NCBI RefSeq assembly: GCF_034366625.1
Contig: NZ_JAXMIH010000030.1
Coordinates: 62,001-126,000 of the forward strand
Direction of reading: 5' to 3'
Length of the DNA stretch: 64,000 bases
Source of the DNA: Prosthecobacter sp.
GTDB taxonomy: Bacteria; Verrucomicrobiota; Verrucomicrobiia; Verrucomicrobiales; Verrucomicrobiaceae
The notes beneath the pieces are model-generated. The model had not been told where the DNA came from. It saw only the letters and a program-made list of their open reading frames with translations, and searched no databases. The translations under genes were made by a program, and so were the position numbers. Shown here one piece after another: positions 1-7,677 of this stretch; positions within the stretch are counted from its first letter, which is position 1; each line of letters opens with the position of its first letter.

Positions 1-351
1 TTGAAGATGTTTGAGATCATTGGACGTGGGGATCTCCTCCCCATGTTCCCAGCGGCGGAGCCTCTGATGAATGACCCCGACTACCTGCGCGAATCCCTTT
101 TGGTCCATACCCTGATACCGCCGTGCCTTCAGCACGAGGTCCGCAGCGGTCTTTTCAGACTCAGGGTAATGGCCAAGGAACGAAAGAATGCCCGGCCACT
201 CCGACACGACAGGCTGTCGTTCGTCACGCTCCCAACGCTCATAAACCTCGCGCAGAGTGCTCAATTGTTTGGCCACGTCCTCTTGCCGTAACCCTAGAAC
301 CAGCCTTCGATTGCGAAGATGTTCGCCAAGGCTTTTTGGCTGAGCGATCAT
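1..351 (-). CDS. Double helix-turn-helix (XRE-like) regulator, 3' part outside the window
   Basis: The reverse strand reads from an ATG at 349-351 (MIAQPKSLGEHLRNRRL...) without a stop to base 1, so the C-terminus is missing. Two XRE-like helix-turn-helix segments are visible: about residues 8-40 (RNRRLVLGLRQEDVAKQL) and about residues 76-105 (GMDQKGFAQVVG followed by LRRWEHGEEIPTS). It is a close paralogue of the gene at 4419-4784, and both align end to end over the visible part. The alignment continues upstream of this ATG (ILRKKG in both copies), so translation could begin slightly earlier. A DNA-binding role is inferred from the fold; the target is unknown. It lies downstream of, and on the same strand as, the 587-4220 operon. 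Confidence 0.75.
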   Translation of the reverse strand, partial: MIAQPKSLGEHLRNRRLVLGLRQEDVAKQLSTLREVYERWERDERQPVVSEWPGILSFLGHYPESEKTAADLVLKARRYQGMDQKGFAQVVGVIHQRLRRWEHGEEIPTSNDLKHLQ

Positions 352-400
352 GCCTTTCTTTCTCAGAATGAATGTTTTAAACGTTTGTTTGCCGACTCGA

Positions 401-430
401 ATCGTAAAAAAAGCAAAATGGCAAAATAGG
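401..430 (-). promoter_or_regulatory. Conserved operator/promoter-like block upstream of first XRE gene
   Basis: Read on the reverse strand this block contains TTTTGCCATTTTGC followed by a T run and ACGAT. It sits about 50 bases before the ATG at 351. The same block, shorter by one base in the T run, lies about 53 bases before the paralogous gene at 4784, while the DNA between block and gene has diverged. The TTTTGC hexamer is repeated directly with an 8-base period. The selective conservation suggests a promoter or an operator for autoregulation; no clean -35/-10 pair is visible. Confidence 0.45.
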
Positions 431-586
431 ACGACGTACATTTCAAGTGAGGTTGACAGCAGATTTCCTGCGCAGTTCATGTTCATCGTCGCAATGAATC
501 CATGTCACCACGTTGCCTAATTTCAGCCTCTTGAAGGTCGTCTTCCAATTCTGTTTCTATGCCGCGCATCCATGCGAGCTGCGGCT

Positions 587-2062
587 TCAAAAGCTGTCTA
601 TCGCGCGAGTCACTTTCTCTCGCCGATGAGGCCCGAGCAGTGGTTGGTCTTTTAGCCATTTTCCCGACTCGGAGAGACTCTTTGTGATCCTTCTCCAATG
701 CGAGGAACTTCGGCTGGACATGTTGGCCAGAATTTGCCAGTGCGCGTATTTTGCCATCGCATGAGGATAACGATGAGCCTTTCCTTTGAAGTCGGTGCAA
801 AGGCTCGCGAGAGCCGCAGTTTCTCTGCGACTCCATTGACGACGGCGATAGAATAGCGGGCGGCCAGCGAGGCGCAGCGCCTTGCAAAGATCGCGATCTT
901 TGGAAGAAAGCCTGAGCCAAGGACGGACGCTGATCTCGATCGTGTTGGAAGAAATCACCACTCTCTTGGAGAGACGCCAGGTGATCCACACACGATGCAC
1001 GCCGGCGTGGCGGAAGGTATAGCCTCCTGACTGGCCGAAGAGGGTCAGATCACGTTCGAACGGTTGTTCCGGCGTGACCGGGCACGGAGCCGCGTTTTCA
1101 CAACAGTGGTTGATGGACTTGTAGCGACGTCGCTCACCCAGCGGATTTTCAATCCATACGGCGAAGCTGGAATAAGATGGATCCATCTCATTGCGCAGGC
1201 CTCGGGGCACCCTGCAACCGGGAACGACCGAGAGCTTCATGTCGAGCTCCACAGGCTCAAAAGGAAGAAACTCGTCACAGATGGCTTTGATTTTGAGTTT
1301 GAGAGGCGCGATGCCGAGAGCTTTTGTCACTCGTTCGTCCCCGCCGCCGACATAGGAGTGGTCGCCAAACTCATGACCGCCCGGGTACACGGATGGCTGG
1401 CGGCAGTCGGTCAGGTAGGCCTCGTTTTCGGCATTGAAGCGATACCAGGTGCGCGGCGGCGCGCTTGCAGCCGGGCTCTGACGGAGGAAGCACTGTTGAT
1501 CCTCGACATGCAGGAGGTTGAACACATGGGCAAGCTCATGCACGCTCGTGTAAGCCGCCTGATCCACCCGCTCGTTTGCCGGGCGGGTGTTATGAATGGT
1601 CTGGAGGAAGACCGCGCAGGCTTCACGGCAGCAGTGCTTCCACTGGGTCCAGTCGTAGCTTGGATTGTGGGTTTCGTCGTCGAAATCGGTGTGAAAACCG
1701 GTGTCAAACATGAGGCCGCGGAGTCCAGGGTGACCATCCAAAGCGGGCGCGTAAATGACGGCGATGTTTTCCAGCGGACCAGCAGGAGTGGCCGTGGAGT
1801 TCCCGGTCACCTGCGAGGCAAAATGGTGCAGGTCCGCCACGGTGACGGCCTGCCGGGTGGGATCGGGATTCTGGGCCGCGGTCATGCGCGTGGTATCGAG
1901 CGCCAGGCGCAATCGATGATTGGACGTCGCCAGAAAGAGTTCTGGTAGCGTGTAGGCAACTCCGTTGCTGCACAATACATCGGGACCATCGGACGGCACC
2001 AAGCCGTCAGGCAGGTCGCCTAACGCAGCCAGATGGCATGTGACATCGAGGGTGTTGGGCAT
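587..2062 (-). CDS. Putative metzincin-like zinc metallopeptidase, last gene of the envelope operon
   Basis: This is a 491-residue protein with no recognisable overall family. It carries HELAHVFNLLH at residues 175-185, which fits HExxHxxxxxH, the zinc-binding helix of metzincins and relatives: H175, H179 and H185 as ligands, E176 as catalytic base. The usual glycine at the eighth position is asparagine. Cysteines are frequent (for example HCCREAC about 143-149, and HCCENAAPC in the C-terminal half), which would suit an exported, disulfide-bonded protein, but no signal peptide is seen. The last ~110 residues are rich in Arg and Ser. Its start lies 30 bases after the lipoprotein gene at 2093-3043, so it is probably cotranscribed with the upstream lipoproteins and membrane protein. 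Substrate unknown; protease activity is inferred from the motif alone. Confidence 0.6.
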   Translation of the reverse strand: MPNTLDVTCHLAALGDLPDGLVPSDGPDVLCSNGVAYTLPELFLATSNHRLRLALDTTRMTAAQNPDPTRQAVTVADLHHFASQVTGNSTATPAGPLENIAVIYAPALDGHPGLRGLMFDTGFHTDFDDETHNPSYDWTQWKHCCREACAVFLQTIHNTRPANERVDQAAYTSVHELAHVFNLLHVEDQQCFLRQSPAASAPPRTWYRFNAENEAYLTDCRQPSVYPGGHEFGDHSYVGGGDERVTKALGIAPLKLKIKAICDEFLPFEPVELDMKLSVVPGCRVPRGLRNEMDPSYSSFAVWIENPLGERRRYKSINHCCENAAPCPVTPEQPFERDLTLFGQSGGYTFRHAGVHRVWITWRLSKRVVISSNTIEISVRPWLRLSSKDRDLCKALRLAGRPLFYRRRQWSRRETAALASLCTDFKGKAHRYPHAMAKYAHWQILANMSSRSSSHWRRITKSLSESGKWLKDQPLLGPHRREKVTRAIDSF

Positions 2063-2092
2063 GACTCCGCAAAGTATGGCCGGCCGACGAAC

Positions 2093-3043
2093 TCAGTTGT
2101 CCACCTTGATGGTGATGCTGATGTCAGCTGTGGTGACGGGCGTTTTCTGGCTCTTGACCTTGAGGGTCAGGATGTAGGTGTCCGTTGCAATTGCCGCCTT
2201 GTCGATTTTGATCACGGCTTTATCCGCGTTATCGAGCACCACATTGCACAAAGGAGTGCGGTCCTGATTCTCGAGGTTTTTCAGAGTATAGCCATCCTGC
2301 TTGACCTTCATGTCAAACTGGGGAGTCAGGATGAGATGCGGACCCGGCTCCGCATTCTTTTTGAGCACCATTTGTTTTTCGGAAACCAGCTTGGGCCCGG
2401 CGGGAGTGGCTGTGCCACCGCCGTCGGGGGTGCCGGTGGTCTCGAAGGATTTCTGCTGACTGGGGGTGAGCCCCTGGCCATTGAGAGTCGCCCTGAACGT
2501 CACGGGCTGCAAACGGACGCCATAGGACGGATCCTCCACCACGCGGTAGATAACAGGGCCATTCGCCATCGTGTCCACGCCTGCGCTCCTTGCACCAGCC
2601 CCGTCCGCGTTGCCATCATCGGCCCCGTCTCCCCCTGAAGGCTTTTTGGCGGTGTTCAAGGCCTTGAGATGGGTCTCCAGCAAGTTGCCGGCCGTGTCCA
2701 CCATGGAGGTTGCGACAGCGGTGTCATCCTTGGTGTATGAGACGGACTTGAGGAAGCCGCGCGAGGTGCGCTGCAGGTTCATCTTGTGCTTGGCCATGAA
2801 GCTCCAGGCACTCACCGCGTATTCATTGTCGGGGTCGGGAAGGTACTCGACGCTGTAGCTGATCTTGCCGTTTCCTTGGGGTTTGCCGACGATAAAAGGC
2901 TGAGGCAGGGAATAGCGCACGCCTCTGGCCTTGCTTGGAACGGTGCCACAGGCGTTGTCGACTTTCTTGACGTCAATGCGTGCGATGCAGGAACCCAGCA
3001 CGAGAGGGAGGAGGAGACGCGGAAGCTGTTGGATGAGATGCAT
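2093..3043 (-). CDS. Predicted lipoprotein with GxRY/YLPD domain (larger copy)
   Basis: The 316-residue protein starts with a hydrophobic signal ending in the lipobox LGSC, with Cys19 as the predicted lipidated residue. Residues about 40-130 hold a domain with GVRYSLPQPFIV, then EYLPDPDNEY, then SFMAKH and DDTAVATSMV. The same order of landmarks occurs in the neighbouring lipoprotein at 3062-3631, so the two look like paralogues. A Gly/Asp-rich linker (about 133-150) joins it to a C-terminal part ending in a likely beta-rich segment (TYILTLKVKSQ). It sits third in the leftward operon, 18 bases after its paralogue. Function unknown; an envelope-anchored binding role is only a guess. Confidence 0.65.
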   Translation of the reverse strand: MHLIQQLPRLLLPLVLGSCIARIDVKKVDNACGTVPSKARGVRYSLPQPFIVGKPQGNGKISYSVEYLPDPDNEYAVSAWSFMAKHKMNLQRTSRGFLKSVSYTKDDTAVATSMVDTAGNLLETHLKALNTAKKPSGGDGADDGNADGAGARSAGVDTMANGPVIYRVVEDPSYGVRLQPVTFRATLNGQGLTPSQQKSFETTGTPDGGGTATPAGPKLVSEKQMVLKKNAEPGPHLILTPQFDMKVKQDGYTLKNLENQDRTPLCNVVLDNADKAVIKIDKAAIATDTYILTLKVKSQKTPVTTADISITIKVDN

Positions 3044-3061
3044 GGGTGGAACGATGAGGGG

Positions 3062-3631
3062 TTAAGACTTGACCGGGCTGCCGCCGCTGCCGCGGAGTTC
3101 CCAGACACACTGGCCTTTAGCGTCGATGGTCTTGATGATCTTGAAGAGGTAAACCCGTGGGGCCATGCCGTTGGCGTCCGCGACTTCCCGAGCAGGACTG
3201 GTGTCCGCCGCGATGGCGATCTTGGCCGCTTTTTCGAGAGCTGAAATCACGGCCTTGGGCACGGCGGTGCCGTCGCCATTGGACTCTGCGCCGGTCAGGA
3301 TGCCGTCCTCGAAGTCTAACTTGCCATCCGTGGACGCGAGGAATTGATAGGGCTTCACCTGCCGTTTCTTGGTGAGGTCCGGCATGTACTTGAGCTCGGA
3401 GTTCAAGGATCCCTTGTTGTCGGTGTAAACGAGGAGATAGGGAGATGAGTCGTAGTAACGGAAGCCGCTGGCGGACCAGTCCTCATCCTCGGTCAAAGTT
3501 CTGCCGCTCAACCCTGCACAAGCGGCGAGTGTCAGGGCGAGACCAACGAGGCAGACGCGGGCAAGGCCAGACAGAACGGAGGCGTACGGCGGCGGAGGAG
3601 TAGGATTCGGGAGCGATGGGTTGGGTGTCAT
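3062..3631 (-). CDS. Predicted lipoprotein with GxRY/YxPD domain (smaller copy)
   Basis: The start chosen is the ATG at 3629-3631. It gives a 189-residue protein with a Pro-rich N-terminus and then a signal sequence ending LTLAAC (Cys38 predicted lipidated). A longer reading from 3817 would add a Lys/Arg-rich stretch that merely reads the upstream coding region out of frame. The mature part shows GFRYYDSSPYLLV, LKYMPDL, FLAS and DGTAVPKAV, matching landmarks in the larger lipoprotein just downstream. The C-terminal half is predicted alpha/beta with KIIKTIDAKGQCVWEL. It is the second gene of the operon. Not recognised beyond that; probably anchored at the outer or inner membrane, facing the periplasm or outside. 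Confidence 0.65.
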   Translation of the reverse strand: MTPNPSLPNPTPPPPYASVLSGLARVCLVGLALTLAACAGLSGRTLTEDEDWSASGFRYYDSSPYLLVYTDNKGSLNSELKYMPDLTKKRQVKPYQFLASTDGKLDFEDGILTGAESNGDGTAVPKAVISALEKAAKIAIAADTSPAREVADANGMAPRVYLFKIIKTIDAKGQCVWELRGSGGSPVKS

Positions 3632-3695
3632 AAGAGTGAGCGCTGCGAGAGTGAATTTAGGGGAATGCCATGGCGTGAGAGAACCGGCTCCGGGA

Positions 3696-4220
3696 TCAGC
3701 CGGGTTTTGTTTCGGCTCTTGCCTTTGCCGCTTCGGCTTGTGCTTTCTCGGCCTCGGCCTTGTCTGTTTCAGCCTTGAGCTTTTCCGCCTTCGAGGCAGC
3801 GAGCTTCTCTTCCGCATCCTTGATGCCCTTCACCTTCAAGAGATACTCAAGCACAGAGTTCCACAGTCCAGAGCCGCCACTTGAAAAAAGGCCGAGTGCA
3901 AGGATGATCAAGATGGTGGACAAAGGCTGGGGAAAGTGGCTTTTGTCAGTGAACAGATTGGTGTAATTCGTGATCGCGGGACTGGCCAGCGCCGCGGTGA
4001 CAATGCCGCATAAGACAGCCAGCATATGCACGCGAGCTTTGCGCTTGGCTTCAGCACGAGCCGCCGCCGCAACAACCTCGGGAGGAGAACCGGCCGGAGC
4101 AGGAACTTCCTGAAACAAATGCTGTGGAAGATAGGCCTTGAGGATTTCCACCAGACGCTCGGAGGCGAGGCTGATGGAGGCCAGGAGGGTGACGATGGCG
4201 ATAAGATCCGGGAGCATCAT
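3696..4220 (-). CDS. Small membrane protein with C-terminal coiled coil, first gene of the operon
   Basis: The 174-residue protein has three hydrophobic segments (about 5-20, 66-83 and 100-118). A GSGLWNSVLEYLLKVKG stretch follows, then a highly charged tail (about 132-174) built from alternating Lys, Glu and Ala that should form a coiled-coil helix. The layout of few short transmembrane helices plus a charged tail resembles phage holins or small scaffold proteins, but no family is recognised. It heads the leftward operon and is preceded by an AT-rich promoter region. A membrane platform for the two downstream lipoproteins is an inference from gene order only. Confidence 0.65.
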   Translation of the reverse strand: MMLPDLIAIVTLLASISLASERLVEILKAYLPQHLFQEVPAPAGSPPEVVAAAARAEAKRKARVHMLAVLCGIVTAALASPAITNYTNLFTDKSHFPQPLSTILIILALGLFSSGGSGLWNSVLEYLLKVKGIKDAEEKLAASKAEKLKAETDKAEAEKAQAEAAKARAETKPG

Positions 4221-4234
4221 TTAATTAATTTCAA

Positions 4235-4263
4235 AAATAACAATTCGGATCAATCAGTGTCAA
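4235..4263 (-). promoter_or_regulatory. Sigma70-like promoter for the envelope operon
   Basis: On the reverse strand a perfect TTGACA (4258-4263) is followed after 17 bases by TTATTT (4235-4240), placing transcription start within about 10 bases of the ATG at 4220. The surrounding 4215-4310 stretch is strongly AT-rich in an otherwise GC-rich window. The very short leader that results is unusual. Confidence 0.45.
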
Positions 4264-4418
4264 AATTTATAATAATTATATAAGATAGGTGATTAGTATT
4301 CATTGGAGTCAACATTGAAAATCAAGGTGGTAGGGATGGTCTGAATAATCCTTTACGCTAGGGATTCGCAGAGCCAAAGAGTGGACGTTCAATTCATGAC
4401 ACCTACCGGATGCAGAGG

Positions 4419-4784
4419 TTACGGGCATGCGAGAGAGTGAAGACATTCCAACTTGTCGGATGTGGGGATCTCCTCTCCATGTTCCCAGCGGCGGAGCCTC
4501 TGGTGAATGACGCCGACTACCTGTGCCAAGCCCTTCTGATCCAGGCCTTGGCACCGCCGTGCTTTCAGCACAAGATTCGCAGCGGTCTCCACGCCAGCAG
4601 GGTAGTAGCCAAGAAATCGAAGGATGCCCGGCCACTCAGACACGACAGGCTGTCGTTCGTCGCGCTCCCAGCGCTCATAAACCTCTCGTAGTGTGCCAAG
4701 TTGGGTGGCTACATTCTCCTGTCTGAGTCCAAGAGTCAGCCTCCGATTGCGCAGATGTTCGCCGAGCGTGTTCGGTGCTGTCAC
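4419..4784 (-). CDS. Double helix-turn-helix (XRE-like) regulator, complete copy
   Basis: The chosen start is the GTG at 4782-4784, which matches the ATG of the paralogue at 351 and gives about 121 residues. The reading frame stays open upstream to 4859 and the paralogues remain similar there (ILRKKG), so the true start could be slightly earlier; AAAGGAG lies only 2 bases before the GTG. Two XRE-like domains are visible: LRNRRLTLGLRQENVATQLG...WERDERQP and then CQGLDQKGLAQVVG...LRRWEHGEEIP. Each has the recognition-helix pattern and the trailing W-x-R/H-x-E seen in such repressors. It lies just upstream of, and on the same strand as, the operon starting at 4220, and is a natural candidate to regulate it. 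Confidence 0.75.
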   Translation of the reverse strand: MTAPNTLGEHLRNRRLTLGLRQENVATQLGTLREVYERWERDERQPVVSEWPGILRFLGYYPAGVETAANLVLKARRCQGLDQKGLAQVVGVIHQRLRRWEHGEEIPTSDKLECLHSLACP

Positions 4785-4836
4785 CGCTCCTTTCTTTCTC
4801 AAAATGAATGCTTTGATCTTCTCTGGAGCCACGGAG

Positions 4837-4865
4837 ATCGTAAAAAAGCAAAATGGCAAAATAGG
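4837..4865 (-). promoter_or_regulatory. Conserved operator/promoter-like block upstream of second XRE gene
   Basis: Apart from one missing base in the T run, this is identical to the block at 401-430. It holds the same 8-base-spaced TTTTGC repeat on the reverse strand, about 53 bases before the GTG at 4784. It also lies about 105 bases before the forward thrS start, so a factor binding here could influence both directions. Confidence 0.45.
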
Positions 4866-4969
4866 GTGACACCTATTTCAGCCGGTAAACGAGCAGGGTG
4901 GGGGATCGGGCCGCAATCATCTTGAAACCTTCGGCGTCCTGCGGCATGGACACGGCCCCTCTCACAACC

Positions 4970-6931
4970 ATGTCCGCCGAACGAAAAACTCTCGAAGAAC
5001 GCGCTCAGATGTCCGACATCGACCGCCTGCGCCACTCCTGTGCCCATGTGATGGCCACTGCCATCCTGCGCCTGTGGCCGAACGCCCAGTTCGCCTACGG
5101 TCCGCCCGTGGAGAACGGCTTCTACTACGACTTCGACCTGCCGGACCACCGTATCACGCCGGACGACTTCGAGAAGATCGAGGCGGAGATGAAGAAAATC
5201 TCGAAGGAGAACCAGAAGTTCGAATGGAAGGGCATCAGCCGCGACGAAGCGAAGGCGATGGCGCAAAGCGGCCGCCTCGGCGGTTTGACCGAGCGCCCAG
5301 GGAACCCGAGCGTGTTCAAGCTCGACCTCATCGACAAGATTCCTGAAGGCGAGCAGATCTCCTGCTTCCAGAACGGCGATTTTATCGACCTTTGTGCCGG
5401 ACCGCACGTCGGTTACAGCGGCAAGTGCAAACACGTGAAGCTCATGTCGGTCAGCTCGTCCTTCTACATGGGCGACGAGACGAAACCGCAGCTCCAGCGT
5501 CTCTACGGCACCGCGTTCCCGACCAGCGAGGAACTCGCCAAGCATCTCGAACAGCTCGAAGAGGCAAAGAAGCGCGATCACCGCAAGCTGGGCAAAGAAT
5601 TGAAGCTCTTCCACATCGACGAAGAAGTCGGGCAAGGTTTGATCCTGTGGACACCGAACGGCGCGATCCTGCGCCAGGAACTGCAAAACTTCATCAGCGA
5701 GGAACTGCGCAAGCAGGGCTACAGCCAGGTCTTCACGCCGCACATCGGCAAAGTCGGCCTCTACAAGACCAGCGGCCACTTCCCTTATTACAAGGAGAGC
5801 CAGTTCGCGCCCGTCATCGAGAACGACGACCTCGCGAAGGTCATCAAAGAAGGCTGCGGCTGCTGTGAAGTCATGGAACGCCTCGGTGCTGTGTCTGCCA
5901 AGATGCGCCAGGGACTCAACGAGCGTGCTGGCAAGGAAATCGTGCCTGAAGATCGCGTGCTGCCCGATGACCAGCTCCTCGACGGCTTCCTGCTGAAGCC
6001 GATGAACTGCCCGCATCACATCAAGATCTACGACAGTCAGCCGCACAGCTATCGCGACCTGCCCGTGCGCCTCGCCGAGTTCGGCACGGTGTATCGCTGG
6101 GAGCAGAGCGGTGAGTTGAACGGCATGACCCGCGTGCGTGGCTTCACGCAGGACGACGCGCATCTCTTCTGCACCGAAGACCAAGTCGCCGCCGAAGTCC
6201 TCGGCTGCCTGAGCCTCGTGAAGATCGTGCTCAGCACGCTAGGCATGACGGATTACCGCGTGCGCGTGGGCTTGCGTGATCCTGACAGCAGCAAATTCAC
6301 CGGCAATCCCGAGCAGTGGGACAAGGCCGAAGACGCCTGCCGCAAAGCCGCCGCCACACTCGGAGTGCCGTTCACCGAAGAGCCGGGCGAAGCCGCGTTC
6401 TACGGCCCGAAGATCGACTTCGTCATCAAGGACGTCATCGGCCGCGAATGGCAGCTCGGCACCGTGCAGGTCGATTACGTCCTGCCCGTGCGCTTTGACC
6501 TGACCTACAACGGCCCCGACAACAAGCCGCATCGCCCGGTGATGATTCATCGTGCGCCCTTCGGCAGCATGGAGCGCTTCTGCGGCGTGCTTATCGAGCA
6601 CTTCGCCGGTCACTTCCCGACCTGGCTCGCGCCCGAGCAGGTGCGCGTGCTCACCATCAGCGAAAAGGCCGATGCCTTCGCCGAGGAAACCTTCGCCCAG
6701 CTCAAGGCCGCCGGCCTGCGCGTCACGCTGAACAACGATGCCGACAAGATCGGCGCCAAGATCCGCAACGCCCAGCTCGACAAGATCCCCTACATGCTCG
6801 TCGTCGGCGAGAAGGAAGCCGCCGTGCAATCCGTCGCCGTCCGCCACAGCAAGAGGGGTGACCTCGGCGTCAAACCCATCGCCGATTTCCTCACGGAGAT
6901 CACGGCGGAGGTGCGCGAGCGGCGGTTGTAG
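4970..6931 (+). CDS. thrS: Threonyl-tRNA synthetase
   Basis: A class II synthetase that charges tRNA-Thr. The ATG at 4970 (MSAERKTLEERAQMSD) gives 653 residues and is preferred over an upstream in-frame start that lacks similarity. The protein enters directly into the editing/SAD-type domain (HSCAHVMATAI), so the usual N-terminal TGS domain is missing. The catalytic core shows KPMNCPHH (Cys347 a zinc ligand), RVRGFTQDDAH (motif 2 region with His zinc ligand) and IHRAPFGSMERF (motif 3). An insertion of about 45-50 residues containing GCGCCE (about 295-300) separates the HFPYYKES segment from motif 2. The C-terminus is the anticodon-binding domain. No T-box or leader was recognised upstream. 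Confidence 0.95.
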   Translation: MSAERKTLEERAQMSDIDRLRHSCAHVMATAILRLWPNAQFAYGPPVENGFYYDFDLPDHRITPDDFEKIEAEMKKISKENQKFEWKGISRDEAKAMAQSGRLGGLTERPGNPSVFKLDLIDKIPEGEQISCFQNGDFIDLCAGPHVGYSGKCKHVKLMSVSSSFYMGDETKPQLQRLYGTAFPTSEELAKHLEQLEEAKKRDHRKLGKELKLFHIDEEVGQGLILWTPNGAILRQELQNFISEELRKQGYSQVFTPHIGKVGLYKTSGHFPYYKESQFAPVIENDDLAKVIKEGCGCCEVMERLGAVSAKMRQGLNERAGKEIVPEDRVLPDDQLLDGFLLKPMNCPHHIKIYDSQPHSYRDLPVRLAEFGTVYRWEQSGELNGMTRVRGFTQDDAHLFCTEDQVAAEVLGCLSLVKIVLSTLGMTDYRVRVGLRDPDSSKFTGNPEQWDKAEDACRKAAATLGVPFTEEPGEAAFYGPKIDFVIKDVIGREWQLGTVQVDYVLPVRFDLTYNGPDNKPHRPVMIHRAPFGSMERFCGVLIEHFAGHFPTWLAPEQVRVLTISEKADAFAEETFAQLKAAGLRVTLNNDADKIGAKIRNAQLDKIPYMLVVGEKEAAVQSVAVRHSKRGDLGVKPIADFLTEITAEVRERRL

Positions 6932-7098
6932 TCGCGCTTTCTCAGAGCGCGGTCATGGCGTCAAGCGGCTCACCCGGTGGGCATTCAAAGTGTAGCCATG
7001 AAAGCAGCCATCCTTGAAATGAATCGGGCACGGGCCGGTGCCTGTCGCTTCTGGATCATGACGTCATGCGTGGGTCTTCTCGCCTTCTGCGCTCCCAG

Positions 7099-7596
7099 TC
7101 ACGACGGGTTGATGCCGAGCAGCTCGATCTCAAAGACCAGCGTGCTGTATGGCGGGATTTTGGGCGTAGGGCTGTTCGCGCCATAGGCCAGGTGGGATGG
7201 AATCACGAACCTGAACTTGTCGCCCACCTTCATCAAATGCACGCCTTCCGTCCAGCCGCGGATCACGGCGTTCAACGGGAAGCTGATCGGCTCGCCACGC
7301 TCCACCGAGCTGTCGAAGACCGTTCCGTTAAGCAAGGTGCCGTGATAGTGGACCCTGACGGTGTCGGTGGATACCGGTGAAACCGTGCCGGTGCCGCGCC
7401 TCAAGACCTCATACTGCAACCCTGTCAGGGTGGTATGCATGCCGCTGCCCACGCTGACATCGGCAATCGGTGAGGTGATCGGGGCCCTTTGAGGCTTGGT
7501 CTTGGGCGTTTGGCTGCAACTCAGAAGCAGCAGTGATGGAAGGATGACTTGGACGGCTTTGATCATAAGGGCGGATTTCGTGGTGAGGCTCTGCAT
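7099..7596 (-). CDS. FKBP-type peptidyl-prolyl isomerase lipoprotein
   Basis: The 165-residue protein (or 155 from an internal ATG at 7566) has a hydrophobic signal ending LLSC, a likely lipobox. An FKBP domain follows: VRVHYHGTLLNGTVFDSS, VIRGWTEGVHLMKVG, FVIPSHLAYG, and a closing STLVFEIELL strand. Most active-site aromatic/hydrophobic positions of FKBPs are present. It should catalyse prolyl cis-trans isomerisation of exported proteins at the membrane surface. It stands alone on the reverse strand, converging with thrS. Neither possible start has a clear ribosome-binding site. Confidence 0.88.
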   Translation of the reverse strand: MQSLTTKSALMIKAVQVILPSLLLLSCSQTPKTKPQRAPITSPIADVSVGSGMHTTLTGLQYEVLRRGTGTVSPVSTDTVRVHYHGTLLNGTVFDSSVERGEPISFPLNAVIRGWTEGVHLMKVGDKFRFVIPSHLAYGANSPTPKIPPYSTLVFEIELLGINPS

Positions 7597-7677
7597 CGGC
7601 CCAGTGTCTCGACTTGCCCCCTGAGGTCAAGCCGCAGCCTGTCAAAGCTGAGCTGGCAGGTAGGAAGCGGCTCCACT

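Noticed and set aside
1064-1948. Forward 294-codon open frame opposite the metalloprotease-like gene
   Set aside because: The reverse strand carries the HExxH motif and fits an operon with the upstream lipoproteins; the forward frame has neither motif nor context.
6933-6951. CGCGCT/AGCGCG hairpin directly after thrS as a Rho-independent terminator
   Set aside because: The stem is only 6 bp and no T run follows; too weak to call.
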